Shown here: positions 51,145 through 60,967 of the stretch, piece by piece
How the letters are laid out: each line of letters begins with the position of its first letter
Position numbering within the stretch: the stretch's first letter is position 1
Assembly (NCBI RefSeq): GCF_900215535.1
Contig: NZ_OCND01000012.1
Location: 1-64,000 of the forward strand
Direction of reading: 5' to 3'
Length of the DNA: 64,000 bases
Source of the DNA: Pseudoxanthomonas wuyuanensis
GTDB taxonomy: Bacteria > Pseudomonadota > Gammaproteobacteria > Xanthomonadales > Xanthomonadaceae
Position numbers and translations under genes: made by a program
The notes under the pieces: generated by a model
What the model was told of the DNA's origin: nothing
What the model saw: the letters and a program-made list of their open reading frames with translations, nothing else
Database searches by the model: none

Positions 51145-51345
51145 TCGTCGTCGTGACCAGCCATTCGGCGCTTGAACGGCGCCTGCCGCGCAGAGCCCGC
51201 CTTCGAATACCGTAGTCGGGGGCAGGCTGCGCGGGAGCGAGAAACAAGTGCGCACGACAAGCGCCCGACTCGGAATTACCCTGGCGCCGGTACGCATCAT
51301 GCTTGCCGTTGCCGGTCGCGGCACGGGCCGACGCGATGGCTGTCG

Positions 51346-52101
51346 TCAGCCGCTGGTTTCCAGTATTCCCAGGTACTGGTGCAAGGTGCGTTGCAGGCCG
51401 GCATAGATTGCCTCGCTGAACAGCGCATGGCCAATGGAAACCTCGAGCACGCCGGGAACGGCTTCAAGAAACTCCTGCAGATTGCCCTGGCTGAGATCGT
51501 GGCCGGCGTTGACCCCCAGGCCCAGCGCCTGGGCCTCCCGCGCCGTCTGCGCGCAGCGTTGCAGCTCATTGTCGGCCTGGCCGGCCGCCAGCGCCGCGGC
51601 CACCGGCCCGGTGTAGATCTCGATGCGATCCACGCCGATAGCGGCGGCGCGCGCCAGCGATGGACAGCCGGCGTCGACGAACACGCTGACCCGGCAACCC
51701 AGCGCCTTCAGCTCGGCGACCAACGGCCGCAGCCGCTCGGCATCGCGTTCGAAATCGAAGCCATGATCGGAAGTAATCTGGCCGTCGTCGTCGGGCACCA
51801 GCGTGACCTGGGCCGGCCGCGCCTGCGCGCATAACGCGACGAGTCCGGGATAGCCGGGGCGCGGCGGCGCAAACGGGTTGCCCTCGATGTTGAGCTCGAC
51901 CCCGTTCTCGCGGGTCAGTTGCGCCAGCGCAAGCACGTCGTCGGCGCGGATATGGCGCTGGTCCGGACGCGGGTGCACGGTAATGCCATGTGCGCCGGCG
52001 TACAGGCAGGTCCGCGCGGCACGCACCACGTCGGGTTCGTCGCCACCGCGCGAGTTGCGCAGCACCGCAATCTTGTTGACGTTGACGCTGAGTACGGTCA
52101 T
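51346..52101 (-). CDS. pdxJ: pyridoxine 5'-phosphate synthase
   Basis: A 251-residue PdxJ TIM-barrel enzyme, which condenses 1-deoxyxylulose 5-phosphate and aminoacetone phosphate derivative in vitamin B6 synthesis. Family blocks: [65 protein letters not shown] and [15 protein letters not shown], with [12 protein letters not shown] near the end. The active-site His and Glu residues are kept. It is convergent with the third exbD gene. Confidence 0.97.
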   Translation of the reverse strand: MTVLSVNVNKIAVLRNSRGGDEPDVVRAARTCLYAGAHGITVHPRPDQRHIRADDVLALAQLTRENGVELNIEGNPFAPPRPGYPGLVALCAQARPAQVTLVPDDDGQITSDHGFDFERDAERLRPLVAELKALGCRVSVFVDAGCPSLARAAAIGVDRIEIYTGPVAAALAAGQADNELQRCAQTAREAQALGLGVNAGHDLSQGNLQEFLEAVPGVLEVSIGHALFSEAIYAGLQRTLHQYLGILETSG

Positions 52102-52153
52102 GAACGCGCCCCGGCGCGGCCGGCCAAGGAAAGGAACGCTGCCGCCGCCAAAC

Positions 52154-52429
52154 TCACTGCAGCGGAGGCTCGGCCGGCGTCTGCTGCGCCTGCGCCGCCG
52201 CGCGCTTGCGCGCCTCGGCCAGTTCGCGCAAACGCCGCAGCTCGGCCGGATCGATCATCTGCGATTCGTCGCGCCCGCTGTCGCCGACGCGGGCCGCGTA
52301 CCAGCCCAGGACCCAGGCGACGAACAACCCCAGCGACGCCAACAGGCAGACCGCCATCAATGCCAGCGACGTGGTCCGCATGGCGATGACGAAAGCGCCG
52401 GTGGCCAACAGCAAATAGATCCAGTGCAT
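52154..52429 (-). CDS. small membrane protein of unknown function
   Basis: A 91-residue protein with two helices ([39 protein letters not shown]) and a polar helical tail ([20 protein letters not shown]) ending in a Pro/Gln stretch. No motif is recognised. It lies 52 bases upstream of pdxJ on the same strand. Similar two-helix proteins near pdxJ and cls are common in Xanthomonadaceae, so I believe it is real. Confidence 0.7.
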   Translation of the reverse strand: MHWIYLLLATGAFVIAMRTTSLALMAVCLLASLGLFVAWVLGWYAARVGDSGRDESQMIDPAELRRLRELAEARKRAAAQAQQTPAEPPLQ

Positions 52430-52549
52430 CAGTCCGCTCCCCTCGGGAATGGCGGGAGTTTACCCTTTCCCTACCGTCCAGGGGTTGTCGCCGCTCCCCG
52501 ATTCTGCCGCGCCCGGGAAGCGGCAACAGCCCCTGGACGGGGCCCGGGA

Positions 52550-54004
52550 TCACAGCAGCGGCGACAGCAACCGGGCCATCGCCTCGGGCAGCCGCCGGCG
52601 CCAGAAGGCGCGCTGGCCGTTGCCCTGCACCTGCTGGGAAACCGCGAACTCGCCTTCCAGCCACTGCGCCAGGGTGGCGGTGACGGTGCGGTCGCGGAAC
52701 AGCATCGAAATCTCGAAATTGAGCCGGAAGCTGCGATGATCGAAATTGGCGCTGCCGACGATGGCCAGATGGTCGTCGCACAGCAGCGCCTTGCTGTGCA
52801 TCAGGCGCGGGCCGTACTCGTAGACCTTGACCCCGGCCGCCAGCAACTCGTCGAAATAGGAGCGCGCGGCGTAGGTGACCAGCCGCGAATCGCTGAGCTT
52901 GGGCACCAGCAGGCGCACATCCAGGCCGCCGAGGGCGGCCGAGGTCAGCGCCATCCGCGCCGCTTCGCCGGGTACGAAGTAAGGCGTCACCAGCCAGACC
53001 CGCTGGCGCGCCTCGTGGATGGCCGCCACATGCAGGCGATGGATGGCCTCCCAGGCCGAGTCCGGCCCGGAGATCAGGGCCTGCGCGGCGATGCCGCCTT
53101 CCACATTGGCCTCGGTGGCGCTCCACAGCCGGGTGCCGTGGAAATCCTTGCGCTGGTGGCCGGTGGCGTAGACCCAGTCCTCGACGAAGACCTGCTGGAT
53201 GCTGCGGACCACCTCGCCTTCCATCCGCACATGCAGGTCCCGGTAGGCGTCGCTGCGCAGGCGCTCGTTCTCCTCGTCGGTGATGTTGATGCCGCCGGTA
53301 AAGGCGATGCGCCCGTCGACCACCACGATCTTGCGGTGGGTGCGCATATTGACCCAGGGACGCTTGAACGGGCGCAACCGGGTGGGGTGGAACCAGGCGA
53401 ACTCGACGCCGGCGTCCAGCAGCGGCTGCAGAAAGCGCTTGCGCAGCGCCGACGAGCCGACCGCATCCAGCAGCAACCGGATCTTGACCCCGGCGCGGGC
53501 GCGCTCGATCAACGCGTCGCGCAACAGGGTGCCGGAGCGATCCGGGTTGAAGATGTAGTACTCGAGATGAACATGATTCTGCGCCTGCGCCACCGCATCG
53601 AGGATCGATTCGTAGGTGGCCCCGCCATCGACCAGCAGCTGCACCGAGGTGGCGCTGCTGGGCGGAAGCCCGGTGGTGCTCTGCGCCAGCAGCGCCAGCT
53701 CGGTGCAGTCCTCGTCGGTCGGGCAGAACACTTCATAACTGTCCAGCCCGGTCCGGGCCAGGTGGCGGCGCAGCTGCTGGCGCCGGATCCGCTGCGGTCC
53801 CAGCAGGAAGTAGATCAGATAGCCGACGTACGGCAGCATCGCCAGCGACAGCAGCCAGCTCAGGGTGGCCACCGGTTCGCGTTTCTGCAGCACGATCCAG
53901 ACGCACAGCGGCACCAGGTAGAGCAACCACGCCGCGGTGACATAGCTGCTGAGGTGGGGAATGGACCAGAACGCGTCCCAGAGTTGCTGCACGGTGGTAA
54001 GCAT
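52550..54004 (-). CDS. cls: cardiolipin synthase (phospholipase D family)
   Basis: A 484-residue ClsA-type enzyme with two N-terminal helices (VTAAWLLYLVPLCVWIVLQ, SWLLSLAMLPYVGYLIYFLL) and two HKD motifs: His223 in THRKIVVVDG and His403 in MHSKALLCDD. It joins two phosphatidylglycerols to make cardiolipin at the inner membrane. Length is typical. It is divergent from the radical SAM gene (60 bases between starts). Confidence 0.95.
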   Translation of the reverse strand: MLTTVQQLWDAFWSIPHLSSYVTAAWLLYLVPLCVWIVLQKREPVATLSWLLSLAMLPYVGYLIYFLLGPQRIRRQQLRRHLARTGLDSYEVFCPTDEDCTELALLAQSTTGLPPSSATSVQLLVDGGATYESILDAVAQAQNHVHLEYYIFNPDRSGTLLRDALIERARAGVKIRLLLDAVGSSALRKRFLQPLLDAGVEFAWFHPTRLRPFKRPWVNMRTHRKIVVVDGRIAFTGGINITDEENERLRSDAYRDLHVRMEGEVVRSIQQVFVEDWVYATGHQRKDFHGTRLWSATEANVEGGIAAQALISGPDSAWEAIHRLHVAAIHEARQRVWLVTPYFVPGEAARMALTSAALGGLDVRLLVPKLSDSRLVTYAARSYFDELLAAGVKVYEYGPRLMHSKALLCDDHLAIVGSANFDHRSFRLNFEISMLFRDRTVTATLAQWLEGEFAVSQQVQGNGQRAFWRRRLPEAMARLLSPLL

Positions 54005-54064
54005 GAACGGATTCTATGCGCTGTCGCCGCCGCTGAGACGGTCCAGGCGTAAGCTGGCGCCGAT

Positions 54065-55141
54065 ATGGGCGAGAGAATAAAAGGCCGCGGTTCCACCGGA
54101 TATCTGCCCGGCCGCTTTGCGGTCACCGTGGCCGAGCCGCAGGACGACGGCTGGGACCGCGTGCCGGCCGAAGAAGACATCGTTTCCGACCCGCGCACCC
54201 GCGTGCATGAGGAAACCGCGCGCAGCGTCATCAGCCGCAACCAGTCGCCGGACATTCCGTTCTCGCAATCGCTGAACCCGTACCGCGGCTGCGAACACGG
54301 TTGCAGCTACTGCTTCGCCCGCCCGTCGCACGCCTACCTGGATCTGTCGCCGGGGCTGGATTTCGAAACCAGGATCTTCGCCAAGACCAACGCGCCGGAG
54401 GTGTTGCGGCGCGAGCTGTCGCGGCCTGGCTACCAGGTCAGTCCGATCTCGCTGGGCATCAACACCGACGCCTACCAGCCGACCGAGCGGCGTCTGCAGC
54501 TGACCCGCCGCATCATCGAAGTGCTGGCCGAAACCCGGCATCCGTTCTCGCTGATCACCAAGAATGCGCTGGTCGAACGGGATCTGGACCTGCTGGCGCC
54601 GCTGGCACGGCAGAACCTGGTGCAGGTGTACTTCTCGATCACCACGCTGGACAACGGCCTGTCGGCGCGGCTGGAACCGCGCGCCTCGGCGCCGCACTCG
54701 CGGCTGCGCGCGATGCAGCGGCTGCATGCAGCCGGCGTGCCGGTCGGGGCGATGTTCGCGCCGGTGATTCCGTGGGTCAACGACAGCGAACTGGAGGCGG
54801 TGCTGGAGGCCGCCCGCGACGCCGGCGCGCAATCGGCCGGCTATGTGATGTTGCGATTGCCGCACGAAGTCGCGCCGCTGTTCCGCGACTGGTTGCAGAC
54901 CCATCTGCCCGACCGCGCAGACCATGTGATGAGCACCGTGCAGCAGCTGCGCGGCGGCAAGGACTACGACGCCACCTTCGGCAAACGCATGCGCGGCGAG
55001 GGCGTCTACGCGGACCTGCTGGCACGCCGGTTTGCGCTGGCGCGCAAGCGGCTGGGTTACGCGCAGCGGCGCCTGCCGGAACTGGACTGCAGCCGCTTCG
55101 TTGCGCCGCGCAAACCGTCGCCGCAGGGGGAACTGTTCTGA
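54065..55141 (+). CDS. PA0069-family radical SAM protein
   Basis: A 358-residue protein whose iron-sulfur cluster motif CEHGCSYC has Cys76, Cys80 and Cys83 in a CxxxCxxC pattern. The N-terminus (GRGSTGYLPGRF) and PYRGCEHGCSYCFARPSHAY are characteristic of the PA0069 family, related to SPL-like photoproduct lyases and Rv2578c. Its reaction is not known. It is convergent with the 2OG oxygenase-like gene. Confidence 0.92.
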   Translation: MGERIKGRGSTGYLPGRFAVTVAEPQDDGWDRVPAEEDIVSDPRTRVHEETARSVISRNQSPDIPFSQSLNPYRGCEHGCSYCFARPSHAYLDLSPGLDFETRIFAKTNAPEVLRRELSRPGYQVSPISLGINTDAYQPTERRLQLTRRIIEVLAETRHPFSLITKNALVERDLDLLAPLARQNLVQVYFSITTLDNGLSARLEPRASAPHSRLRAMQRLHAAGVPVGAMFAPVIPWVNDSELEAVLEAARDAGAQSAGYVMLRLPHEVAPLFRDWLQTHLPDRADHVMSTVQQLRGGKDYDATFGKRMRGEGVYADLLARRFALARKRLGYAQRRLPELDCSRFVAPRKPSPQGELF

Positions 55142-55216
55142 GGCTCATCCTGCCGGTAGGGCCGAGCTTGTTCAGCTGAACATGTTTCCGAAGCCAGGCA
55201 GCCGGCCAGCGCGTCT

Positions 55217-55927
55217 CTACGAATCGGCGCCGTACAGCTTGTCCGCCGACAGGAACAGGATCCAGCTGGTGGCGATGAACTTGTCGCCGCGCTGCGGGCG
55301 GTTGCCGCGATGGGTGTGGGTGAAGGCGGTCGGCGCGAACAGCAGGCTGCCGGTGCGTGGCGCGATCTTGCGGTGCTGGAACAGGAACTCGGTTTCGCCT
55401 TCGTCGAAGCCGTCATTGAGGTACAGCGTCCACAGCAGGTGGCGGTGCAGCGTTTCGGCGCTGGCATCGCGCGGATACAGTTCGCAATGCCAGTACGGAT
55501 AGCCGCCTTCGCCGGCGGCGTACCACTGCAGGTTGATGGCGCCGGGACGCAGGCAGGTGCGGGCCAGGTCGGCCAGCGCGGCATCGTCCATGGTGGCCAG
55601 ATCCTCGGCCTGCAACCGGCGCAGCCGGCCATCGGCGCCGGGCTGCTGCAGCATCAGCGGAGAAACCAGCACCTGCGGGTACTTGCGCAGATAGCTCAAC
55701 AGGCCGGCGAACACCGCCTGCTGCAGGCGCAATTCGGTGTCGCGCCATTCCGCCACGCCGCTGATGCGCAAATCCTGGCTGTGCTTGAGTTCGGGAAACA
55801 CGCCGCCGCCGATCCGGCCCGGTTGCAGCCCGGCGCTGCCGCGCAGGCGCGCGACGATCGCCGCGCAATCCTCGCGCCCGACCGCATCGGCAATGACTTC
55901 GATGAAGTCCGGCGCAGTCCCGCTCAC
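55217..55927 (-). CDS. 2-oxoglutarate/Fe(II)-dependent oxygenase-like protein
   Basis: A 236-residue protein with the double-stranded beta-helix pattern of 2OG oxygenases: [11 protein letters not shown] (His147 and Glu149 as possible metal ligands), a core strand [28 protein letters not shown] (His204/206, Arg207) and [10 protein letters not shown]. The ligand set would be H-x-E...H rather than the usual H-x-D. The GTG start overlaps the fbp stop by four bases (GTGA), so it is coupled to fbp. Substrate unknown; a hydroxylase of proteins or small molecules is possible. Confidence 0.8.
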   Translation of the reverse strand: MSGTAPDFIEVIADAVGREDCAAIVARLRGSAGLQPGRIGGGVFPELKHSQDLRISGVAEWRDTELRLQQAVFAGLLSYLRKYPQVLVSPLMLQQPGADGRLRRLQAEDLATMDDAALADLARTCLRPGAINLQWYAAGEGGYPYWHCELYPRDASAETLHRHLLWTLYLNDGFDEGETEFLFQHRKIAPRTGSLLFAPTAFTHTHRGNRPQRGDKFIATSWILFLSADKLYGADS

Positions 55928-56946
55928 GCGTCAGCGCTCTGGTGGTAGCGTTCGGCAGCGGCCACTTCCTGCTTCGATCCCAGGAACACCGGCACCCGCT
56001 GGTGCAACTGCGTCGGCGCAAGGTCCAGGATGCGTCCGCGGCCGGTGCTGGCGGCGCCGCCGGCCTGCTCGACCAGCAGGGCCATCGGGTTGGCCTCGTA
56101 CATCAGCCGCAGCTTGCCGGGTTTGCCCGGCTCCTTGCGGTCCCACGGATAGATGAAGATGCCGCCGCGGGTCAGGATGCGGTGCACGTCGGCCACCATG
56201 CTGGCGATCCAGCGCATGTTGAAGTCCTTGCCGCGCGGGCCTTGGCTGCCGGCCAGCAGGTCCGCCACATAGGCCTGCATGGCAGGTTCCCAATGGCGCT
56301 GGTTGGAAACGTTGATGGCGAACTCGCGGGTCTGCTCGGGAATCCGCATGTCGCGCTGGGTCAGCACGAACGCGCCCTGCTCGCGGTCCAGCGTGAAGGC
56401 GTGGGTGCCGTGACCGGTCGTCAGCACCAGCATCGTGCTGGGTCCGTAGATGCAGTAGCCGGCAGCCACCTGCTCGCGGCCGGGTTGCAGGAAGTGCTCG
56501 TCGCCGGCGCATTCCACGCCTTCAGGGCAACGCAGCACGGAGAAAATGGTGCCGACCGAGACGTTGACGTCGATGTTGGAACTGCCGTCCAGCGGATCGA
56601 ACAGCAGCAGGAAGCCGCCGCGCGGGTAGGCGTCGGGAATCGGCTGGCTGTGATCCATTTCCTCCGATGCGCAGGCGGCCAGATGGCCGCCCCAGGCGTT
56701 GGCCTCCAGCAGGATGTCGTTGCTCAGCACGTCCAGCTTCTTCTGCGCCTCGCCCTGCACATTGCCGGTGCCGGCATCGCCGAGCACGCCGCCCAGCGCG
56801 CCCTTGCTGACCGCAATGGAAATGCTGGTGCAGGCGCGGGCGACCACCGCAATCAGCTGGCGCAGCTCGGCATTGATGCGGCCGGCGCGTTGTTCCTCGA
56901 TCAGGTAGCGGGTCAGCGAAACGGCGTGGCTGGCTTGGGACGGCAT
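55924..56946 (-). CDS. fbp: fructose-1,6-bisphosphatase class 1
   Basis: A 340-residue FBPase, the gluconeogenic step from fructose 1,6-bisphosphate to fructose 6-phosphate. Metal-site text [42 protein letters not shown] and the allosteric N-terminal helix are present. I chose the ATG of MPSQASH, as the family alignment fits it, while upstream codons look random. It is divergent from the MgtC-family gene and coupled to the oxygenase-like gene downstream. Confidence 0.97.
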   Translation of the reverse strand: MPSQASHAVSLTRYLIEEQRAGRINAELRQLIAVVARACTSISIAVSKGALGGVLGDAGTGNVQGEAQKKLDVLSNDILLEANAWGGHLAACASEEMDHSQPIPDAYPRGGFLLLFDPLDGSSNIDVNVSVGTIFSVLRCPEGVECAGDEHFLQPGREQVAAGYCIYGPSTMLVLTTGHGTHAFTLDREQGAFVLTQRDMRIPEQTREFAINVSNQRHWEPAMQAYVADLLAGSQGPRGKDFNMRWIASMVADVHRILTRGGIFIYPWDRKEPGKPGKLRLMYEANPMALLVEQAGGAASTGRGRILDLAPTQLHQRVPVFLGSKQEVAAAERYHQSADA

Positions 56947-57039
56947 GGCGGGAACGGTGGCCGAAAGCGGGCATTGTCCGCGCTGGAGCGGACGATGCAA
57001 GCGCGTGGCAGAATCGCCGCGACGGACGGGAGAAAGCGC

Positions 57040-58275
57040 GTGCCTGCATTCGATACCACGCTGTTGCTGGGATTTTCGTCCGCGCTGGGCCTGGGCCTGC
57101 TGATCGGGCTGGTGCGCGAGCGCCACCATACCCATGCGCCGGTGGCGGCCGGTTTGCGCACCCATGCCTTGACCGCGTTGGCGGCGGCGATTGCGGCGAC
57201 GATCGGACTGCCGGTGCTGCTGGTGGCGCTGGCGGCGGTGGGCCTACTGGCGGCAATGGCCTATCAGGCCACCCGCCGGCGCGACCCAGGACTGACCGGC
57301 GAGGTCGCGCTGGTGCTGACCTTCCTGCTGGGCGGGCTGGCAATGCGTACGCCGGCGCTGGCGACCGGGCTGGCGGTGGTGGTGGCGGTGCTGCTGTATG
57401 CCAAGCAGCCGCTGCACGCGCTGACGCGCGATACCTTCAGCGAACGCGAAGTGTCCGATGGACTGCTGTTGCTGGCCGCAGCGCTGGTGGTGCTGCCGAT
57501 CCTGCCGGACCGCACGCTGGGTCCGTTCGATGCGATCAATCCGGCCACCATCTGGAAGCTGGTGGTGCTGGTGATGGCGATCAGCGCGCTGGGCCATGTG
57601 GTGCTGCGGGTGATCGGCAACCGCTGGGGTCTGGCGGCGGCGGGGTTCTTCGCCGGCTATGTTTCCTCGACCGCCGCGGTGATCGGATTCGGCCAGCGGG
57701 CAAAGGAGACGCCGGCGCTGCTGCGCTCGGCGGTGGCCGCGGCGCTGCTGTCCAACCTGGCTTCATTGAGCCTGTGCGTGCCGATCCTGTGGACGGTATC
57801 GCCGCCGCTGGTCGGCGATCTGCTGCCGGAGCTGTGCGCGATCGGGCTGGTCATGCTGGCCGGCGGCCTGCTGGGCCTGCGCGCCGGCCGCGACGAAACC
57901 GTGCAACCGCCTACCGCCGAAAGCCGGATGTTCCGATTCAGCCATGCGCTGACGTTCGCGTTGATTGTGGCGGCGTTGACCTTCATCGCTGCCGCGCTGG
58001 CGGCCTGGATAGGCCCGCGCGGGGCGATGGCCGCGGCCGCGCTGTCGGCCACGGCCGAACTGCATGCGGCGGTGGCCACGCTGGCCAGCCAGTTCTCGCG
58101 GGATGGACTGGAAGCGGGCGAGGCGCGCTGGTGGATGCTGGCGCTGCTGACCGCCAGCCTGATCGCCAAGTCGGTCATCGCCTGGGTCAGCGGCGGAAAG
58201 GCCTATGGCGGGCGGGTCGCCGCCGGCCTGCTGGCGGCGCTGGTGGCCGGTGGCGTGGTGGTCTGGTTGACGTGA
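57040..58275 (+). CDS. MgtC/SapB-family membrane protein with DUF4010
   Basis: A 411-residue, very hydrophobic protein of about 11 helices. The N-terminal MgtC-like part has [20 protein letters not shown], the conserved [12 protein letters not shown] segment and [20 protein letters not shown]; the rest is DUF4010 ([12 protein letters not shown]). MgtC relatives act in magnesium limitation and acid tolerance, but DUF4010 proteins are uncharacterised. The GTG start follows GGGAGA at six bases; an in-frame ATG further upstream is less likely. Confidence 0.88.
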   Translation: MPAFDTTLLLGFSSALGLGLLIGLVRERHHTHAPVAAGLRTHALTALAAAIAATIGLPVLLVALAAVGLLAAMAYQATRRRDPGLTGEVALVLTFLLGGLAMRTPALATGLAVVVAVLLYAKQPLHALTRDTFSEREVSDGLLLLAAALVVLPILPDRTLGPFDAINPATIWKLVVLVMAISALGHVVLRVIGNRWGLAAAGFFAGYVSSTAAVIGFGQRAKETPALLRSAVAAALLSNLASLSLCVPILWTVSPPLVGDLLPELCAIGLVMLAGGLLGLRAGRDETVQPPTAESRMFRFSHALTFALIVAALTFIAAALAAWIGPRGAMAAAALSATAELHAAVATLASQFSRDGLEAGEARWWMLALLTASLIAKSVIAWVSGGKAYGGRVAAGLLAALVAGGVVVWLT

Positions 58276-58295
58276 CGTCGATCCCCAAAGAACCC

Positions 58296-58437
58296 GTAGC
58301 GGCGATGCCAGTCGCGACCGCGCGTCGAACGAGCGATTGAAGCCTGCCTGTTCGCCATCCAGACGCTCTGCGGCGCGTTCTTCATTGTCGGCACTGACTG
58401 GCTATCGGGGCGCGGTCGCGACCGGCGTCGCTCCTAC
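58296..58437. repeat. REP composite element, complete copy (142 bp)
   Basis: It is bounded by GTAGCGGCGATGCCAGTCGC on the left and the reverse complement of GTAGGAGCGACGCCGGTCGC on the right, two inward-facing REP-like heads around a shared core (with GAAGAACGCGCCGCAG on the reverse strand). About three quarters of its reverse complement can be matched by hand to the element before the TonB receptor gene. It fills the gap between the convergent MgtC-family and response-regulator genes. Confidence 0.8.
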
Positions 58438-58453
58438 ATGAATTGGTGCGGGA

Positions 58454-59092
58454 TCAGATGATGCGCAGGGTGATGGCCTTGAGCACCGCGCGGGTGCGGT
58501 CGCGCGTGCCGAGCTTGTCCAGGATGGTGGAAACGTAGTTCTTGACCGTGCCTTCGGCCAGGAACAGCGTGCGCGCGATTTCCTTGTTCGAGTAGCCGCC
58601 GGCCAACAGCCGCAGAATCGACACCTCGCGTTCGCTGAAGCTGTCGCTGGGCGGGGTTTCGTCGCGAAAACGGAAGCGCGCGCGGACCGGCTCGGTGCTG
58701 ACCGGTTGCAGCAGCGTTTCGCCGGCGGCAACGCGCACGATGGCATCGTGCAGGTCTTCCGGCGCGGCGTCCTTGAGCAGGAAACCCTGCGCGCCGGCCT
58801 CGGTGGCGCGCAACAGCAGATCGCTGTCGTCGAAGGTGGTCAGCAACAGCACCGGCGTGGTGTCGCCGCGTTGGCGCAACGCCGTCAGCGCATCGATGCC
58901 GCCGGTGCCTGGCATGCGGACATCGCTCAGCACCACGTCCACCGGACTGGCCGCAAGCTGCTGGAGCAGCGCGGCGCCGTCATCGGTTTCGAACGCGATT
59001 TCGATGCCGCCCAGCCGTTCGAGCAGCGCCCGCAGGCCGGCCCGCACCAATGCCTGATCGTCGGCCAGCGCGATGCGGATCGCGGCGGTCAT
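58454..59092 (-). CDS. NarL/LuxR-type response regulator
   Basis: A 212-residue regulator. The receiver has the acidic pair ADDQ near residue 11, the phosphorylated Asp57 in LSDVRMP, Thr in LTTF and Lys in LLKDA. The C-terminal LuxR HTH is SEREVSILRLLAGGYSNKEI with FLAEGTVKNYVSTILDKLG. Its start overlaps the upstream kinase stop (ATGA), so the two are co-translated. It probably regulates transcription at the palindrome in the divergent promoter region upstream. Confidence 0.95.
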   Translation of the reverse strand: MTAAIRIALADDQALVRAGLRALLERLGGIEIAFETDDGAALLQQLAASPVDVVLSDVRMPGTGGIDALTALRQRGDTTPVLLLTTFDDSDLLLRATEAGAQGFLLKDAAPEDLHDAIVRVAAGETLLQPVSTEPVRARFRFRDETPPSDSFSEREVSILRLLAGGYSNKEIARTLFLAEGTVKNYVSTILDKLGTRDRTRAVLKAITLRII

Positions 59093-60246
59093 GCCGGAAA
59101 CCTGGCCTGCAGCTGCAGGCCGCCTTGCGGGCGGGTGCCGATGAGCAGTTCGCCGCCGCAGGCCAGCACGCGTTCGCGCATGCCGCTCAGGCCATTGCCC
59201 TCGCGAATCGCGCCGCGCAGCGGACCGTCGTCTTCGATCTTCAGCGTCACCGAACCGTCCTGCACGCTGACCCGGACCCATAGCGTATCGGCCTGGGCAT
59301 GCCGGGCCGCATTGGTCAGCGCTTCCTGCACCACTCGCAACAAGGTTTCCGCCAGGGCGGGATCGGCGATGCAGACGCGCTCGTCCAGATCCAGCTGCAG
59401 GCGCGGCCGCGGCAACGGCGCGGCCAGGGCGCGCAAAGCGGTTTGCAGATCCAGGCCGCGCGAATCGCGCAGCGCCTGCACCACATTGCGGATGTCGTCC
59501 AGCAAGTCGGCCGACAGCTGCTCGGCCAGCTTGATCTGCGGATGATCCTGCAGTGCGGGATCGGCCGCCAGCGCGCGCAGGTTGATCTTCATCGCGGTCA
59601 GCTTGTGCCCGGCGACATCGTGCAGCTCGCGCGCCACCCGCAGCCGTTCGGCATCGCGCGCGCTGTCGCTCAGCAGCGCACGCGTGGCCAGCAGATCGGC
59701 ATTGACCAGCGCCAGCTGATCGCGCGAGCGCTCGGCGCTGAGCGCGTAATACACGCACAACGCCGCCAGCGCCTGGAATCCCATATTGATCAACACCATC
59801 GTCAATGCCGAGTCGAAGCGGCTTTCCAGCACGACCAGATAGAACGCGGCATCGACCAGCAGCACAGCCGGTACCGCCCAACGCGGCGGCCAGGTGCTGA
59901 ACGCGCACGCCGTCCAGATCACCAGCAATACCTGCGCAGTGCCGATGCGCGGTTCCAGCCAGGTCAGGAACAGCGCGGTCAGCGGCATCAGTGCCAGCGC
60001 GCCATGGCGCCGGCGCCGCCAATGTTCCGGGCCGATCGACAGCACGAACAACGCGGCGAACAGCGACAGGCCCAGGATGGCGGCCGGCAACCGCGGCGCC
60101 GGCATGAACTGCAGCGACAGCGCCACCGCGGCCATCGTGAACAGCCCGGCCAGGGTCATCGGTTCGCGCAAGCGGCATAGGAGTTCCTGCATATGCGCAT
60201 GCTGCGCCGGCGGTCCGGGCGTGGCAATGCCTGCGGCGAAAGTCAT
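59089..60246 (-). CDS. membrane sensor histidine kinase (HisKA_3 type)
   Basis: A 385-residue kinase with about five or six N-terminal membrane helices and little extracytoplasmic loop, like DesK-type intramembrane sensors. The phosphoacceptor is His209 in ARELHDVAGHKL. The ATPase part has VQEALTNAARHAQAD and GNGLSGMRERV. It may sense the membrane itself, an inference from topology. An ATG 18 codons downstream (MQELLCRL) is an alternative start. It is divergent from the DUF1579-like operon. Confidence 0.92.
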   Translation of the reverse strand: MTFAAGIATPGPPAQHAHMQELLCRLREPMTLAGLFTMAAVALSLQFMPAPRLPAAILGLSLFAALFVLSIGPEHWRRRRHGALALMPLTALFLTWLEPRIGTAQVLLVIWTACAFSTWPPRWAVPAVLLVDAAFYLVVLESRFDSALTMVLINMGFQALAALCVYYALSAERSRDQLALVNADLLATRALLSDSARDAERLRVARELHDVAGHKLTAMKINLRALAADPALQDHPQIKLAEQLSADLLDDIRNVVQALRDSRGLDLQTALRALAAPLPRPRLQLDLDERVCIADPALAETLLRVVQEALTNAARHAQADTLWVRVSVQDGSVTLKIEDDGPLRGAIREGNGLSGMRERVLACGGELLIGTRPQGGLQLQARFPA

Positions 60247-60251
60247 GACTT

Positions 60252-60317
60252 CCGGCAGGTCGGCTGCGCCGGCACTGCTGACACCACGTTGTCAGCAGTG
60301 CCGGCGCAAGCTGCCGG
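60252..60317. promoter_or_regulatory. large palindrome in the divergent promoter region
   Basis: A 19-bp perfect inverted repeat (arms TGCGCCGGCACTGCTGACA and its complement, spacer CCACGT, 60265-60308) is enclosed by a further CCGGCAG/CTGCCGG pair. It lies between the histidine kinase gene and the divergent DUF1579-like gene. A LuxR-type response regulator dimer would fit such a dyad, so it is a strong operator candidate for both directions. Confidence 0.7.
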
Positions 60318-60349
60318 TCATCAGTCATAAGCCGCAACAGGAGTTGGCA

Positions 60350-60967
60350 ATGAACCTTTCGGATGGAGTGGCGCCGGGCCGGCGCGGATTGCTGGGCAGC
60401 GTGCTGCAGACATATGTGGCTGCGCTGTCGCGCAGCCACGGCGGCAGCGAACAGCGGATCTATCAGCGGGAAGCGCCCATGCATCCGGTCGAGCAACAAC
60501 AGGATGGCCGCCACGATTTCGATTTCTGCCACGGCCACTGGCAGGTGCGAAACGAAAGGCTGCGCCAGCGGCTGGCAGGAAGCCAGGACTGGGAAACCTT
60601 CGAGGCGGCCCAGCATTGCCGCCCGATCCTGGGCGGGCTGGGCAATCTGGACGAATTCTCCACCGGCTGGGGCGGCGGCTTTCTCGGCATGACCTTGCGG
60701 TTGTTCGACCCGCGGACCCGGCAATGGAGCATCTACTGGGCCAGCAACCGCGACGGCGTGCTGGAGCCGCCGGTCGTGGGCGCTTTCCGGGACGGCATCG
60801 GCACCTTCTATGGCCGCGACCGGCATCAGGGCCAACCGGTGCTGACGCGTTTCATCTGGGACGACATCAGCGCCGACAGCGCGCACTGGCAGCAGGCGCT
60901 GTCCGTCGACGGGGGCGCCAGCTGGGAGACCAACTGGCACATGTTCATGACCCGGGTACGCCGATGA
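60350..60967 (+). CDS. DUF1579-like hypothetical protein
   Basis: A 205-residue protein without a signal peptide. The core begins HDFDFCHGHWQVRNERLRQR and contains LGMTLRLFDPRTRQWSIYWA, text typical of DUF1579-like small-barrel proteins. AGGAG lies six bases before the chosen ATG; another ATG 43 codons in also has a GGGAAG and would remove a leader that does not match the core. The next gene overlaps its stop by four bases. The function is unknown. Confidence 0.78.
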   Translation: MNLSDGVAPGRRGLLGSVLQTYVAALSRSHGGSEQRIYQREAPMHPVEQQQDGRHDFDFCHGHWQVRNERLRQRLAGSQDWETFEAAQHCRPILGGLGNLDEFSTGWGGGFLGMTLRLFDPRTRQWSIYWASNRDGVLEPPVVGAFRDGIGTFYGRDRHQGQPVLTRFIWDDISADSAHWQQALSVDGGASWETNWHMFMTRVRR

